The notes beneath the pieces were generated by a model that searched no databases, was not told the DNA's origin, and saw nothing but the letters and a program-made list of their open reading frames with translations. The position numbers and the translations under genes are program-made. 64,000 bases of DNA from Blautia sp. Marseille-P3201T (GTDB taxonomy: Bacteria > Bacillota > Clostridia > Lachnospirales > Lachnospiraceae): positions 310,001 through 374,000 of the forward strand of contig NZ_LT635469.1 of NCBI RefSeq assembly GCF_900120295.1, read 5' to 3'. How positions within the stretch are numbered: position 1 is the stretch's first letter; each line of letters begins with the position of its first letter. Below, piece by piece: positions 9,718 to 18,800 of this stretch.

Positions 9718-9875
9718 GAAGCTGTCGCTTTAAACACTATCCAAAAATATTTATACATTTTTAGCGAATTTGTCGAGCAGACTTTGAGATTATAGGCTCA
9801 AAGTGAGCGCAGACTGAGCGTAAAATGTATAGATATTCCGGATATGTATTTAATAAAACGACAGCTTCTTTTTTT
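9718..9875. terminator. Large structured terminator / repeat copy 2
   Basis: GAAGCTGTCG (9718-9727) pairs with CGACAGCTTC (9859-9868), followed by a T run. The inner arms, TTTAAACACTATCC and AAATATTTATA, closely resemble those of the hairpin at 5441-5520. This copy carries an extra ~80 bp with its own small stem (CTTTGAG against CTCAAAG). It ends the clpB operon. The shared core suggests a dispersed hairpin repeat family in this genome. Confidence 0.6.
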
Positions 9876-9894
9876 CACATATCGGTTTTTGTAT

Positions 9895-9901
9895 GGTATA
9901 C
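9895..9901 (+). promoter_or_regulatory. Possible extended -10 promoter for the BceRS-like pair
   Basis: TGGTATACT, an extended -10 form with TATACT at about 9896-9901, lies 45 bases before the response regulator start and directly after the large terminator. No good -35 box was found, so an activator may be needed. Confidence 0.35.
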
Positions 9902-9945
9902 TTTATGATAACAACAAAGTTTTTGTATGTAGTTTGAGGTAGGAT

Positions 9946-10614
9946 ATGAAGAAAATTACAGTAATAGAAGATGATAAAGTATTGAGGGAGGCGCTGACAG
10001 CCTTACTTTGTGAAAACGGATATGAGGTACAGCAGATTATAGAGTTTGATAAAACAGAACAGCAGATTGTAGAGAAAAATCCGGATTTAGTTCTCTTAGA
10101 CATTATTCTCCCCGGCACAAACGGGCAGGAAATTTTAAGAAATCTGAGGAGAATTTCAGATGTTCCGGTGATTATGCTTACCAGCAAAACAGGAGAAACC
10201 GATGAAATTCTGGCCATGAGTTATGGTGCAGATGATTATATCACAAAGCCCTATAATCCGGCGCTTTTGCTGCTGAAAATAGAAGCGCTTTTTCGCAGAT
10301 TAAAACCACAGGAAAAGCAGGAAGAGCTAGAATATAAAGGTGTGTTTTTAAATCTGTTAAAAAGTACCATGCGCTATCAGGATAAGGAAATCGTACTGTC
10401 TAAAAATGAGATTTCCATTTTTCATTACCTGTTAAAAAACAGAGGGAAAATTGTATCAAGAGATGAACTCATGGATTATTTATGGGACTGTAATGATTTT
10501 GTAGATGATAATACACTGACTGTAAATATCAATCGGCTGAGAAAAAAATTGGAAGAAATAGAACTGACAGATGTAATTGAAACAAGAAGAAGGCAGGGAT
10601 ATATCTTAGTATGA
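9946..10614 (+). CDS. Response regulator, OmpR/BceR-like
   Basis: A 222-residue regulator. The receiver domain has the acidic pair D9-D10, phospho-acceptor D52 in LVLLDIILPG and the conserved lysine in YITKPY. It is followed by a winged-helix domain ending in IETRRRQGYIL. The ATGA overlap with the kinase gene shows translational coupling. With the BceS-like kinase and the broken ABC ATPase gene downstream, it forms what was probably a Bce-type module that detects and resists cell-wall-active peptides. Confidence 0.92.
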   Translation: MKKITVIEDDKVLREALTALLCENGYEVQQIIEFDKTEQQIVEKNPDLVLLDIILPGTNGQEILRNLRRISDVPVIMLTSKTGETDEILAMSYGADDYITKPYNPALLLLKIEALFRRLKPQEKQEELEYKGVFLNLLKSTMRYQDKEIVLSKNEISIFHYLLKNRGKIVSRDELMDYLWDCNDFVDDNTLTVNINRLRKKLEEIELTDVIETRRRQGYILV

Positions 10615-11624
10615 GCATAAAAGGATATTTAAAAGACCATGGAATTTGTATTCTGATTTTCCTGATATGTATGGGAGTTACGGAAGGGATTTTTCTGCTT
10701 TTTAATTTAAGTATTACTCTGCAGATGTTTGTTTTGACAGTTTTGTTTTTGGGAATTCTTGCAGCAGGAATTTATGATTATAACAGGAAAAAGGGATTTT
10801 ATAGAGAACTGGAGCAGAAGCTTCAACAGCTGGAAGAAAAATATCTACTAATGGAAATGTTGGAAAAACCGGAATTTCTGGAAGGACAGATTTTTTATAA
10901 TGTGTTATCGGAAATGCAGAAATCCATGAACGATGAAATTCTTGTTCAAATACGAAAAAACAATGAATTTAAACGATATATAGAAACATGGGTACATGAG
11001 GTAAAACTTCCTATTGCCAGTATTCGTCTTATTCTCCATGAATATAAAGACACATCAGCCAGAACTTTAAAGGAGCAGGTGGGGCGAATTGAAAGCTATG
11101 TAGAACAGGTGCTTTATTATCTTCGAAGTGAAGTGCCGGAAAAGGATTATAGGATTGCCCCACATTCTTTGAAAAAACTTACAGACCAGTCTATTTCTGA
11201 AAACAGAGATAGCTTGATTTTAAATAAAATAAAAATTTTGCAGGAGACACAGGATATTTCCGTGTACACAGATGAGAAATGGATACGGTTTATTTTGGGA
11301 CAGATTATCAGCAATGCAGTGAAGTATAAGAAAGAAGACAGTATAATTCGGGTGTGGAGCCATCAGGAGGAAAAGCATAGATTTCTCCATATTTGGGACA
11401 ATGGCATTGGGATTGCAGAGGAGGATTTGCCAAGAGTTTTTGAAAAGTCTTTTACCGGTAAAAATGGCAGAACACAGCAGGCGTCTACGGGAATGGGATT
11501 GTATTTATGTCACATGCTTTGCAAACGTCTGGGACATAGGCTGACAGTGCAGTCAAAAGAAGGAGAATACACGGAAATCACCATAGAATTTTACGACAAT
11601 GAGTATTTAGATGTTTTGAAATAA
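10611..11624 (+). CDS. Histidine kinase, BceS-like intramembrane sensor
   Basis: A 337-residue kinase with two N-terminal membrane helices (about residues 12-32 and 37-56) joined by only a few residues, the layout of intramembrane-sensing BceS kinases. The phosphorylation site lies in WVHEVKLPIASIR, followed by catalytic-domain motifs DNGIGIAEEDLPRVFEKSF and GMGLYL. Bce kinases are normally signalled by their own ABC transporter. Here the transporter gene is destroyed by the ICE, so signalling is probably impaired (inference). Confidence 0.92.
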   Translation: MSIKGYLKDHGICILIFLICMGVTEGIFLLFNLSITLQMFVLTVLFLGILAAGIYDYNRKKGFYRELEQKLQQLEEKYLLMEMLEKPEFLEGQIFYNVLSEMQKSMNDEILVQIRKNNEFKRYIETWVHEVKLPIASIRLILHEYKDTSARTLKEQVGRIESYVEQVLYYLRSEVPEKDYRIAPHSLKKLTDQSISENRDSLILNKIKILQETQDISVYTDEKWIRFILGQIISNAVKYKKEDSIIRVWSHQEEKHRFLHIWDNGIGIAEEDLPRVFEKSFTGKNGRTQQASTGMGLYLCHMLCKRLGHRLTVQSKEGEYTEITIEFYDNEYLDVLK

Positions 11625-11650
11625 CCTTACAGCAATGTAAGGTTATTTTA
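11623..11650 (+). terminator. Small hairpin after the kinase gene
   Basis: AACCTTACA (11623-11631), loop GCAA, TGTAAGGTT (11636-11644), then a T-rich stretch. It may partly terminate between the kinase and the transporter genes, as in Bce modules where the transporter has its own regulated promoter. Confidence 0.6.
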
Positions 11651-11719
11651 TACAAAGAAATGGTTTAGTCAGAATGGAAAAAGTATAATGATACTTGAAA
11701 AAAGAATGGGAGGTACAAA

Positions 11720-11884
11720 ATGGGAACGCTATTAGAAGTTCAAAATCTGGTGAAATTTTATGGGAATAAGACGAGTCTTACAAAGGCAGTAAATGATATT
11801 AGCTTTCAGGTAAATAAAGGAGAATTTACAGCAATTATGGGTGCCAGCGGCTCGGGTGATTATGTTAAAATAAGACTAAGTTAG
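11720..11884 (+). pseudogene. Bce-type ABC ATPase, truncated by ICE insertion
   Basis: Starts with a good ribosome site (GGGAGG) and encodes a normal Bce/MacB-type ATPase N-terminus (LLEVQNLVKFYGNK, later FTAIMGASGSG). After the GSG of Walker A (codon ending at 11857) the expected lysine and threonines are replaced by foreign sequence and a stop at 11884. Only about 46 genuine residues remain. The downstream part and its permease are not in the window, so they should lie beyond the right end of the element. Confidence 0.85.
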
Positions 11885-11925
11885 CAGATTCCTTATAAAA
11901 TAAGGGCTCACGCCAATTTAGTCTT
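11866..11925 (+). repeat. ICE left end: direct repeats and terminator-like hairpin
   Basis: TAAAATAAG occurs at 11866-11874 and again at 11896-11904, 30 bp apart, just inside the predicted end. They could be recombinase arm sites. AGACTAA near 11873 can pair with TTTAGTCT near 11915, followed by six Ts, forming a terminator that insulates the element from outside transcription. From here to 12183 there is no gene; a further hairpin (GAAAATTCAT with ATGAATTTTTC) lies at about 11948-11980. Confidence 0.45.
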
Positions 11926-12117
11926 TTTTCTATTATACCATAAAAGGTAGAAAATTCATAGACCGGGAATGAATTTTTCATAGTAAAAATCAAATGGCAG
12001 GGGCTCTTAAAGATAGAAACCTATTGCTACTGGTCCTGTCAAAATTATATCCATTCTCACAGGCGGTCAAGTTTGTGAAAAACCATTCGGTTGCAATACA
12101 TTGTAAAAAAATATGTT

Positions 12118-12166
12118 AAGGACTAGGTTAGTTAAAAGATTCTGTTAGCTGGCTTAGTCCTTTTTT
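12118..12166 (+). terminator. Hairpin with T run before the ICE leader operon
   Basis: AAGGACTA (12118-12125) pairs with TAGTCCTT (12155-12162) and is followed by a T run. It sits 18 bases before a small membrane-protein gene, so it could be an attenuator for the downstream initiator operon or a terminator of a short upstream transcript. Confidence 0.5.
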
Positions 12167-12183
12167 CTTGGGAGGACGGAGCA

Positions 12184-12321
12184 ATGATAAAGGTGATTAT
12201 GATTGTTGGAATAATTTTTTTCCTCGTTTCGTTGTATGCGTGTCTGGTGGCAGGCAAAAGAGCAGATGAAGAAATAAGTGCTTTATTTGAAAAAGAAAAG
12301 AAGCAGAGGAGTGAGGAATAA
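12184..12321 (+). CDS. Small membrane protein, 45 residues
   Basis: ATG 12184 follows GGGAGGACGGAG. The product has one hydrophobic helix (residues 2-23, MIKVIMIVGIIFFLVSLYAC) and a charged C-terminal tail. It ends four bases before the initiator gene and is probably co-expressed with it. Short proteins of this form are frequent at this position in Tn1549-like elements. The function is unknown; membrane anchoring of replication or regulation is only a guess. Confidence 0.65.
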   Translation: MIKVIMIVGIIFFLVSLYACLVAGKRADEEISALFEKEKKQRSEE

Positions 12322-12325
12322 ACGT

Positions 12326-13441
12326 ATGAATGGAGGTATTTATAGCACTGGAAATGAAATTGTAGATGAAAATGCAAAACTGAATATATCTGGAAATATC
12401 ATTCCGCAGGTGTGGTATCGGACAATCATCAGAGAAAGTGGAAAGCCAAATCTGACAGCCATTATTATACTGGCAGATATTGTGTATTGGTATAAGCCTA
12501 CAGAAATCAGAGATGAAGGAACCGGACAGGTCATTGGGGTGAGAAAGAAATTTAAGTCAGATCTTCTTCAGAGAAGTTACCAGCAGATCAGCGAACAGTT
12601 TGGGATTTCCAAAAAAGAAGCGACAAATGCAGTAGTATTTTTAGAGAAGCTGGGTGTGGTAAAACGGGTATTTAGAACCATTTCCATGAATGGGATTGTT
12701 GTAAATAATGTTCTGTATCTGGAATTGATCGTAGACCGATTAAAAGAATTGACTTATCCAGAAGAAACAGGAGCAGATCCGGTTTCCTTTGAAAAAAGAA
12801 GAGAGAAATCCAAAGCAGAGAAAATCAGTCCCCATACAGTCATAGAGGAAGAGATACATTTTGTAGAAGAGAGGGCTGTCCCTTTCCAAAGGGAGAGGGT
12901 GTCACCATTCAAAGAGAGAGCATACCCCCACAGGGAAACAGAGCCCTGGATACCCAAAGAGGTACCTCAGACCGATAGCGGGCAGACAAATACAGAGATT
13001 ACTACAAAGACTACAGCAGAAAGTACCCAAAAGAATACAACAGAAATGGTGAATGGGTATAGAGATAATCCTATCTTATCCTATCAGGCAGCAGAAGAAC
13101 AGTTCAAAGATCAGATTGATTATGATGCGATATGGATAGACAGACCTTTTGACAGAAAACTGCTTAATGAGATTGTAGGGCTTGCAGTAGATGTTTTGAC
13201 GTCCAATGCAAAGACCATAAGGGTAAATCAGGAAGAACGACCTCTTGGCATTGTACAGGGAATGTATAAAAAGCTGGATAAGTTTACCGTAGAGTATGTG
13301 ATAGACTCAATTAAGCAGTGTACAAGGAAAGCCAATAATATCCGGGCAGTGCTGCTTACCGCTTTATACAATGCCACATTGACAGCAAACAGCTATATAT
13401 CCAATCTGTTTGCTTATCAGGAAGCTATCCCTCAGACGTAA
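12326..13441 (+). CDS. Replication initiator protein, RepA N-terminal family
   Basis: A 371-residue protein whose N-terminal ~130 residues (IIPQVWYRTIIRESGKPNL, then a winged-helix segment with ISEQFGISKKEATNAV) match RepA_N-type initiators of low-GC plasmids and ICEs. A charged linker follows, with repeated EERAVPF/RERVSPF/KERAYPH motifs near residues 185-215, then a conserved C-terminal domain (residues ~255-371). It probably supports replication of the excised circle. The start at 12326 is chosen over an upstream in-frame ATG that overlaps the preceding gene. Confidence 0.85.
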   Translation: MNGGIYSTGNEIVDENAKLNISGNIIPQVWYRTIIRESGKPNLTAIIILADIVYWYKPTEIRDEGTGQVIGVRKKFKSDLLQRSYQQISEQFGISKKEATNAVVFLEKLGVVKRVFRTISMNGIVVNNVLYLELIVDRLKELTYPEETGADPVSFEKRREKSKAEKISPHTVIEEEIHFVEERAVPFQRERVSPFKERAYPHRETEPWIPKEVPQTDSGQTNTEITTKTTAESTQKNTTEMVNGYRDNPILSYQAAEEQFKDQIDYDAIWIDRPFDRKLLNEIVGLAVDVLTSNAKTIRVNQEERPLGIVQGMYKKLDKFTVEYVIDSIKQCTRKANNIRAVLLTALYNATLTANSYISNLFAYQEAIPQT

Positions 13442-13453
13442 GGAGCGTGATAG

Positions 13454-13651
13454 AAAGTAACAAAATTAAGAAAATTCAGGACAGCTCATGGATATACACA
13501 GATAGAACTTGCGGCTGTCTTGGGTATCAGTCTTCGGACGTATCAGAGGATTGAATACGGACAGCAAAAGCCCAATGTCTATGTAGTTGTCCGACTTCAG
13601 CGGTTATTTCAAAAAGATATTAGTGAGATTATGGAGGAATATACAGAATGA
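13454..13651 (+). CDS. XRE-family regulator with lost start codon
   Basis: The frame encodes a 64-65 residue helix-turn-helix protein (TKLRKFRTAHGYTQIELA, then ISLRTYQRIEYGQQKP). It follows a TAG codon and has no ATG, GTG or TTG at a sensible place. AAGGAG lies just upstream. The sequence GTGATAGAAAGTAAC would become ATG-AAA-GTA-AC if one A were removed, so a one-base insertion probably destroyed the start. Either the gene is off, a weak start is used, or the base is a sequencing error. Its stop overlaps the next gene (ATGA). Confidence 0.6.
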   Translation, partial: KVTKLRKFRTAHGYTQIELAAVLGISLRTYQRIEYGQQKPNVYVVVRLQRLFQKDISEIMEEYTE

Positions 13652-14190
13652 GGGAAGAAAGGTTTCGTATTCAGTGCCCCGAACATTTTCAGGTTGGAGA
13701 TTCAGGGCGTTTTGAAAAACCTTCGCAGGATAAGGAGTCGGATTTTGTAGTAGATTATGCTCCGCCGGAAATGTTTGAAGCCGGGATTGTCTTACAGGAG
13801 ATGGGGACGGAAGGAGATACTTATTGCACAATGTATGTCTATTTTGCCCCGGAGGAACACCTTCCGGTTTATATGGACAGCATGAAATACGATTTACAAA
13901 AAGTATCCATTCGGAAAATTTTTGTTGATACCGAGGAATACCTCATAAAAGTAAATGAGAAGACAAAAAAGTTTTATGCAGGTGAGGACGGTTGTTGGGG
14001 TTCTTATACGGAACTTTACCGGAAAGAGAATGGGGAACGTCTGACTGACGCAGTGATTGTTTTTCTGTGTATGCCAGATGAAATGAAGTTTCAGGAAATG
14101 GAAGCTGTGATAGGGGAACTGTTTGAAAAACTTCCTGTGATAGACAAAGAAAAGAAAGAAACAGGTCAAGAACCAAAGAGGACAAGATAA
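13648..14190 (+). CDS. ICE hypothetical protein, 180 residues
   Basis: A soluble acidic protein with no membrane segment, beginning MREERFRIQCPEHF and ending in a Lys/Arg-rich tail. I do not recognise the family. It overlaps the XRE gene by four bases and precedes the ParM-like gene, so it belongs to the maintenance operon. The alternation of short hydrophobic strands (YCTMYVYF, AVIVFLCM) suggests an alpha/beta or beta-sandwich fold. Confidence 0.75.
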   Translation: MREERFRIQCPEHFQVGDSGRFEKPSQDKESDFVVDYAPPEMFEAGIVLQEMGTEGDTYCTMYVYFAPEEHLPVYMDSMKYDLQKVSIRKIFVDTEEYLIKVNEKTKKFYAGEDGCWGSYTELYRKENGERLTDAVIVFLCMPDEMKFQEMEAVIGELFEKLPVIDKEKKETGQEPKRTR

Positions 14191-14223
14191 AATACAAACT
14201 ATAACTTTCAGGAGGATAAGAAC

Positions 14224-15150
14224 GTGGAAACTAAAATGATTATTGGAATTGATCATGGAAACCGTAACATGAAAACTGCAAATACGGTATTCTCAGCAGC
14301 AGTCCAGCCTTTGCAGGCAAGGCCGGACAGCCTGGAGCACATTTTGGAATACCAGAACCAGTTTTATTATGTGGGAGGGAAAGTGCCGGAAAAGGAGTGT
14401 GTGGATAAGACAGAGAATGAAAATTATTATCTTCTTACCCTTGCAGCACTGGCGCAGGAAATGCGCTGCCGGGGACTGACAGACGCTTCCGTAAAAATGG
14501 GAGCTGCCCTTCCGCCTAGAAGATTTCAGCAGCAGAAAGAAAGTTTCAAGAAATATCTGTTAAAGACAAAGGAACTGCATTTCCGTTATGAAGGAGTACA
14601 TTATCATGTGTCTTTGGAAAATGTGTTTGTTTTTATGCAGGGGCATGTGGTGATCCATACGCTTTTAGAAGCAGTTCCCGGCTATTGCCTTTTAGTAGAT
14701 ATTGGTGGAGGAACTACCGACCTGGTAGAGTTTGTTGACGGAATGCCGGACGGGAAGTATTCGATTTCGGATAAGGCAGCTTTGTACTGTATCGGAAAAG
14801 TCAATGAGGAAGCCATTGCCAAAACAGGGGCAGGGGTACCGGCATACATTACAGAAGCATTTATGAGAACAGGAAGCTATGACTGCCCGAAGCAGTATCA
14901 GGACGTCATAAAAAACTGTTTGAAGTCCTACGCAGAGGAAATTTATGGTATCATACAGGCAAACCATTATAATCTGGATCTGACCAAAATGGTATTTATG
15001 GGCGGTGGTTCTTCCATTGTGGAGCATTTTGGAGCCAATGAGGGAAAAGATGTACAGTTTGTAACGGATATACATGCCAATGCAAGGGGCTGTGAAGAAG
15101 CAGTGAAAAGTATTATCCGGGCAAAACAGAGGAAAATGCGGACAGCATGA
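14224..15150 (+). CDS. ParM/StbA-like actin ATPase
   Basis: A 308-residue actin-fold protein. The phosphate-1 motif is IIGIDHGNRNMKT, phosphate-2 is LLVDIGGGTTDLVEF and the adenosine motif is VFMGGGSSIV. ParM filaments push sister plasmids apart; in an ICE this stabilises the excised or replicating form. The start is GTG 14224 behind AGGAGGATAAG. The next gene looks like its DNA-binding adaptor, so the two form a type II partition pair. Confidence 0.9.
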   Translation: METKMIIGIDHGNRNMKTANTVFSAAVQPLQARPDSLEHILEYQNQFYYVGGKVPEKECVDKTENENYYLLTLAALAQEMRCRGLTDASVKMGAALPPRRFQQQKESFKKYLLKTKELHFRYEGVHYHVSLENVFVFMQGHVVIHTLLEAVPGYCLLVDIGGGTTDLVEFVDGMPDGKYSISDKAALYCIGKVNEEAIAKTGAGVPAYITEAFMRTGSYDCPKQYQDVIKNCLKSYAEEIYGIIQANHYNLDLTKMVFMGGGSSIVEHFGANEGKDVQFVTDIHANARGCEEAVKSIIRAKQRKMRTA

Positions 15151-15166
15151 TAGGAAGTGAAAACTT

Positions 15167-15583
15167 ATGGATACGGAAAAAGTATATACAACTTCACTGC
15201 GGCTGTATAAAAGCAGACCGGTACATCATCAGGCTTATCGGTATCTGAAGGAGTATAACAAAGATATTTTCAAGACAAAAGACGATTTTATAGCAGAAGC
15301 AATCGTTTATTTTGCCAAGTATCTACAGCAGGAAGAAGAAGTACAGCAGATGAAACTATTAAATACCCTTCTGGAAAACCAGAAAGAACAATTTTGTAAA
15401 ATCGTAAAAGAAGCGGTTTCAAAGGCACAGGAAGAAGCCTTTGAGAAGCGGGGTGTGCTGGAAAAGACCGTTCAGGGAGAACTTTCTGACGGTGGAACGA
15501 TAGCAGAGGACAGGGAAAAGGAAGAAGCCTGTATGGAAAAAGATTTACGGTTTGCGGAATTTTATGGGGCATTTGAAGAATAA
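15167..15583 (+). CDS. ParR-like partition adaptor
   Basis: A 138-residue protein directly after the ParM gene. Residues ~8-50 (TSLRLYKSRPVHHQAYRYLKEY) look like a ribbon-helix-helix region, and residues ~58-105 are a Gln/Glu/Lys-rich coiled coil. Size and position fit ParR, which binds centromere repeats and caps ParM filaments. The centromere site was not identified. The call rests mainly on context. Confidence 0.65.
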   Translation: MDTEKVYTTSLRLYKSRPVHHQAYRYLKEYNKDIFKTKDDFIAEAIVYFAKYLQQEEEVQQMKLLNTLLENQKEQFCKIVKEAVSKAQEEAFEKRGVLEKTVQGELSDGGTIAEDREKEEACMEKDLRFAEFYGAFEE

Positions 15584-15596
15584 GGAGGAAAAAGAT

Positions 15597-15749
15597 ATGG
15601 CAGTAGGAAGAAGTGTATGGGAAGTTGTAAAAGGGATTTTCATTGCAGTGGGGAAACTGCTGTATCTGACAGGGAAACTGGTGATATGTTTGTTTCTGCT
15701 GGTTCTGCAGCTTGTTTTGGCAGTGTTCCATGCAGGGAGCAGGGAATAG
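15597..15749 (+). CDS. Small membrane protein, 50 residues
   Basis: ATG 15597 follows TAAGGAGGAAAAAG at the end of the ParR-like gene. The product has one long hydrophobic segment (about residues 9-43) and a short basic tail. An in-frame upstream ATG at 15552 overlaps the preceding gene and lacks a ribosome site, so it was not used. The function is unknown. Confidence 0.6.
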   Translation: MAVGRSVWEVVKGIFIAVGKLLYLTGKLVICLFLLVLQLVLAVFHAGSRE

Positions 15750-15823
15750 AAAGGGGATTGACAGGTGCATTGGATACGGGACAGACCGTATACAAAAGAT
15801 AGAAAAAAGAAGATAGAAAATGG

Positions 15824-15853
15824 AAAGCAGGCTTGTGTGGCCTGCTTTTTTTG
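15824..15853 (+). terminator. Rho-independent terminator
   Basis: AAAGCAGGC (15824-15832), seven-base loop, GCCTGCTTT and a T run. It separates the partition operon from the adhesin gene and argues against the adhesin start at 15820, which lies upstream of the hairpin. Confidence 0.85.
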
Positions 15854-15879
15854 ACGAAAAAATGAAAAGGAGCAAAGCT

Positions 15880-18800
15880 ATGATGAAAGGAAAAAAGAAA
15901 AGGCTGCTGGCTGGGACGCTGGCACTTCTTCTTAGTTGTTCTACGTTACTCAATACAGGGATCACCGCACTGGCTTCTGAACAGTCTGAGGAACATGCAC
16001 AGATACAGGAAGTAAAACAGGAGGAGGCTGCTTCAGAAACATTACCGGAGTTGGAAGAGGTAAAGGAGCAACTAACAGAAGAAGAACTGGTGTATGCAGA
16101 GGACCTTACCATAAAAGCAGGAGAGTCCTTTGACTTGGAAACAGATTACAGGGGTTTTCAGAAAAATGATGAAAAAGTAAAGGTGACGTTTCTGAAAGCA
16201 GAAGGGGACTCCGGCAATTCTTTTGATTTCAATACCCCAGGTTCTTACCAGGCATTTTATCGTGTTGATCCGTTAAGCGGAAACCCTTCCTATCAGATTA
16301 TGAGAAGAATTGTGGTAGAAGCAAGGGAAAACAGTACACAGGAACCCCAGGGAGAAGTAAGCCAGCATACCGAAGATGGCTCCGGTGAGGACGGTGAGGC
16401 GGACCCTGACCCGGAGATACCGGAGGTACTGACGGAAGAACCGGAAATGCCAGATGCAGGGGCAGAGTTGATTGATCTGACACCAAAAGAGGATAAGGGA
16501 ATGTTCTTATCGGTTGTTCCGGCAGCAATGGAGCAGCAAAAAGGAAGCAATGTACATCTGGTACAGGGAGAAAAAATCCCATACCCTTCTAACGTGGGGA
16601 ACTATTCTACTTCCTATTTCACTGTAAATGGCCATGTGGCATATTGTCTGGAGTCTATGAAGGCTTCCCCGCCGACCTCGGATTATGTAGCAAATGAATT
16701 TGAAAGCAACCCGGAATTGCAGAAAGTCCTTTATTATGGATATGGCGGTCCTGGGGACATTACCGGGGAGTATATGCCCTCTTTTGACTGGAAGACAAAG
16801 TATATTTTTACGCATTTAGCTGCCGCTTATTCTTATTGTGGCATGGACGGTTTTTATGGCTGTACCTTTGAAGATATTAAGGCAAGCGGTGTGTGGGGAT
16901 ATATCCAGCATATTTACAGCCTGGAAGCACCTCCGACAGCAGCAATCACGTTGTCCCCAAAGGAAGCAAAGGCTTATGAAAGTGGAAAGGAACAGCGTAC
17001 CGGGGAGTTTACTTTAAAAGGTGACCATAGAAACTATATTACTTTAAAAATGCCAGAGAATGTGACTTATCACAGTGGAAGTACAAAACAGACAGGAACC
17101 GTAAAGATCAATGGGAATACCACATTCTATTTCAGCGCTCCCAAAACTGTAACGGGTACATGGAACAGCGGTAAGCTGAAAGGACAAATGGGAACCCAGT
17201 GGAAGACCTTAGTATTGTCTACGGGTTCTGGTTCCCAGGACATTGGGTATGGGGCATTTTTTGAAGAAGAAAGTGCTTCTGTGGAATTTACGGTGAAGTG
17301 GCTGGACCTGGCAAGGGTAAAGGTAACAAAAAAAGATAAGAACAGTAAAGTAAATCTGTCCGGCGCTGTTTTTGGTATTTATTCAGACAGTGCATGTAAA
17401 AATCTTCTTGTGCAGATGCCGGCCACAGACAGCAACGGTACTTCTGAGGTGGAGCTTCCGAAAACCCAGGATACGGTATATTTAAAAGAAATTTCTGTTC
17501 CAGAAGGCTATAAGCTGAATACAGAGTCTTTTAATGTGAAGCTGGAAACAGGAAAAACAACTTCTGTTGCAGTGACGAATGAGGAACAGAAAGGAAAAAT
17601 CACAATCCGTAAAAAAGGTGAGGTTCTGACTGGAGTAACCGGAGAAGAGGGGAACCTGACTTTTGTATATGGAAATGCGGACTTTGCAGGGGCAGAATAT
17701 AACATTTATGCGGCAGAGGATATTTACAGCCAGGATAAAGTGACGAAGGTGCATAAAGCAGGGGATCTGGTAGAAAGTCTGACAACCGGGGAAGATGGAA
17801 GTGCTGTTTCCAAAGAATTGTATCTTGGAAAATATAAGGTTGTAGAACAGAAAGCACCGGAAAATCTGGTGATTGGAAAAACAGAACAGGAACGTACCCA
17901 GTTTGTAACCTTGTCCTATGCAGGACAGAATGTAGAGTTATCCCAGGGGGAAACCACTTTTACCAATGCAAGACCGGAGATTTCCGTAAATGTAGTGAAA
18001 AAATCGAAACATGATGACGTTACCCTGGAGGGTGCGACGTTTGGATTGTATGCAGAAGAAGACCTGACAGCGGCAGACGGAAAGGTTCTTGTAGAAAAGG
18101 GAAGCCTGGTGGAACGTGCTGTTTCCGACAGGGAAGGAATGGCTGTGTTCCATGCGGATATTCCTTTGAATTTCCATTACAGCGTAAAAGAAATCCAGGC
18201 ACCGGATAAGTATTATATGACAGATGAGGTGTATCGTTTCTTCTATGAATATAAAGACGACAGCACCTACACATATACTTTTTCCCATGATTTTAAAAAT
18301 GAGGAAGTACGGGGAGAAGTTCATGTAAGTAAGATTGATCAGGATTCCCAGGGATTTATTTCCCAGGGTGACGCAACCTTAGTAGGGGCAAAATACGGAT
18401 TATATGCTGCAGAAGATATTGAACACCCCAATAAGAAAGATGGGATTGTCCATAAAAAAGGGGAACTTGTAGCGCAGGGTACGATTTCCAGTGAAGGAAC
18501 TGTAGATTTCAAAAACCTGTATCTTGGAAATTATTTCGTGAAAGAAATAGAGCCGGCAGAAGGGTATCTGTTAGATGAAACAGAGTATCCCGTAGAGGTT
18601 TCGTATGAAGGACAGGAGGTACAGATTGTACACCGGGAAGTAACTGTAAAGGAAACTGTAAAGAAACAGGCCTTTCAGCTTATCAAGATCTCAGAAGACG
18701 GGGAGCAGACAGAAACAGAACTGGTAGAAGGAGCTGGATTTAAGGTATTCCTCATCAGTGAGCTGTCTGGTGTAAAAGATGGAAGTTTGAAGCCGGGAAA

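Noticed and set aside
15288-16112. Minus-strand frame of 274 codons
   Set aside because: It is antisense across the ParR-like, small membrane protein and adhesin starts, Ser/Phe/Cys-rich, with no ribosome site.
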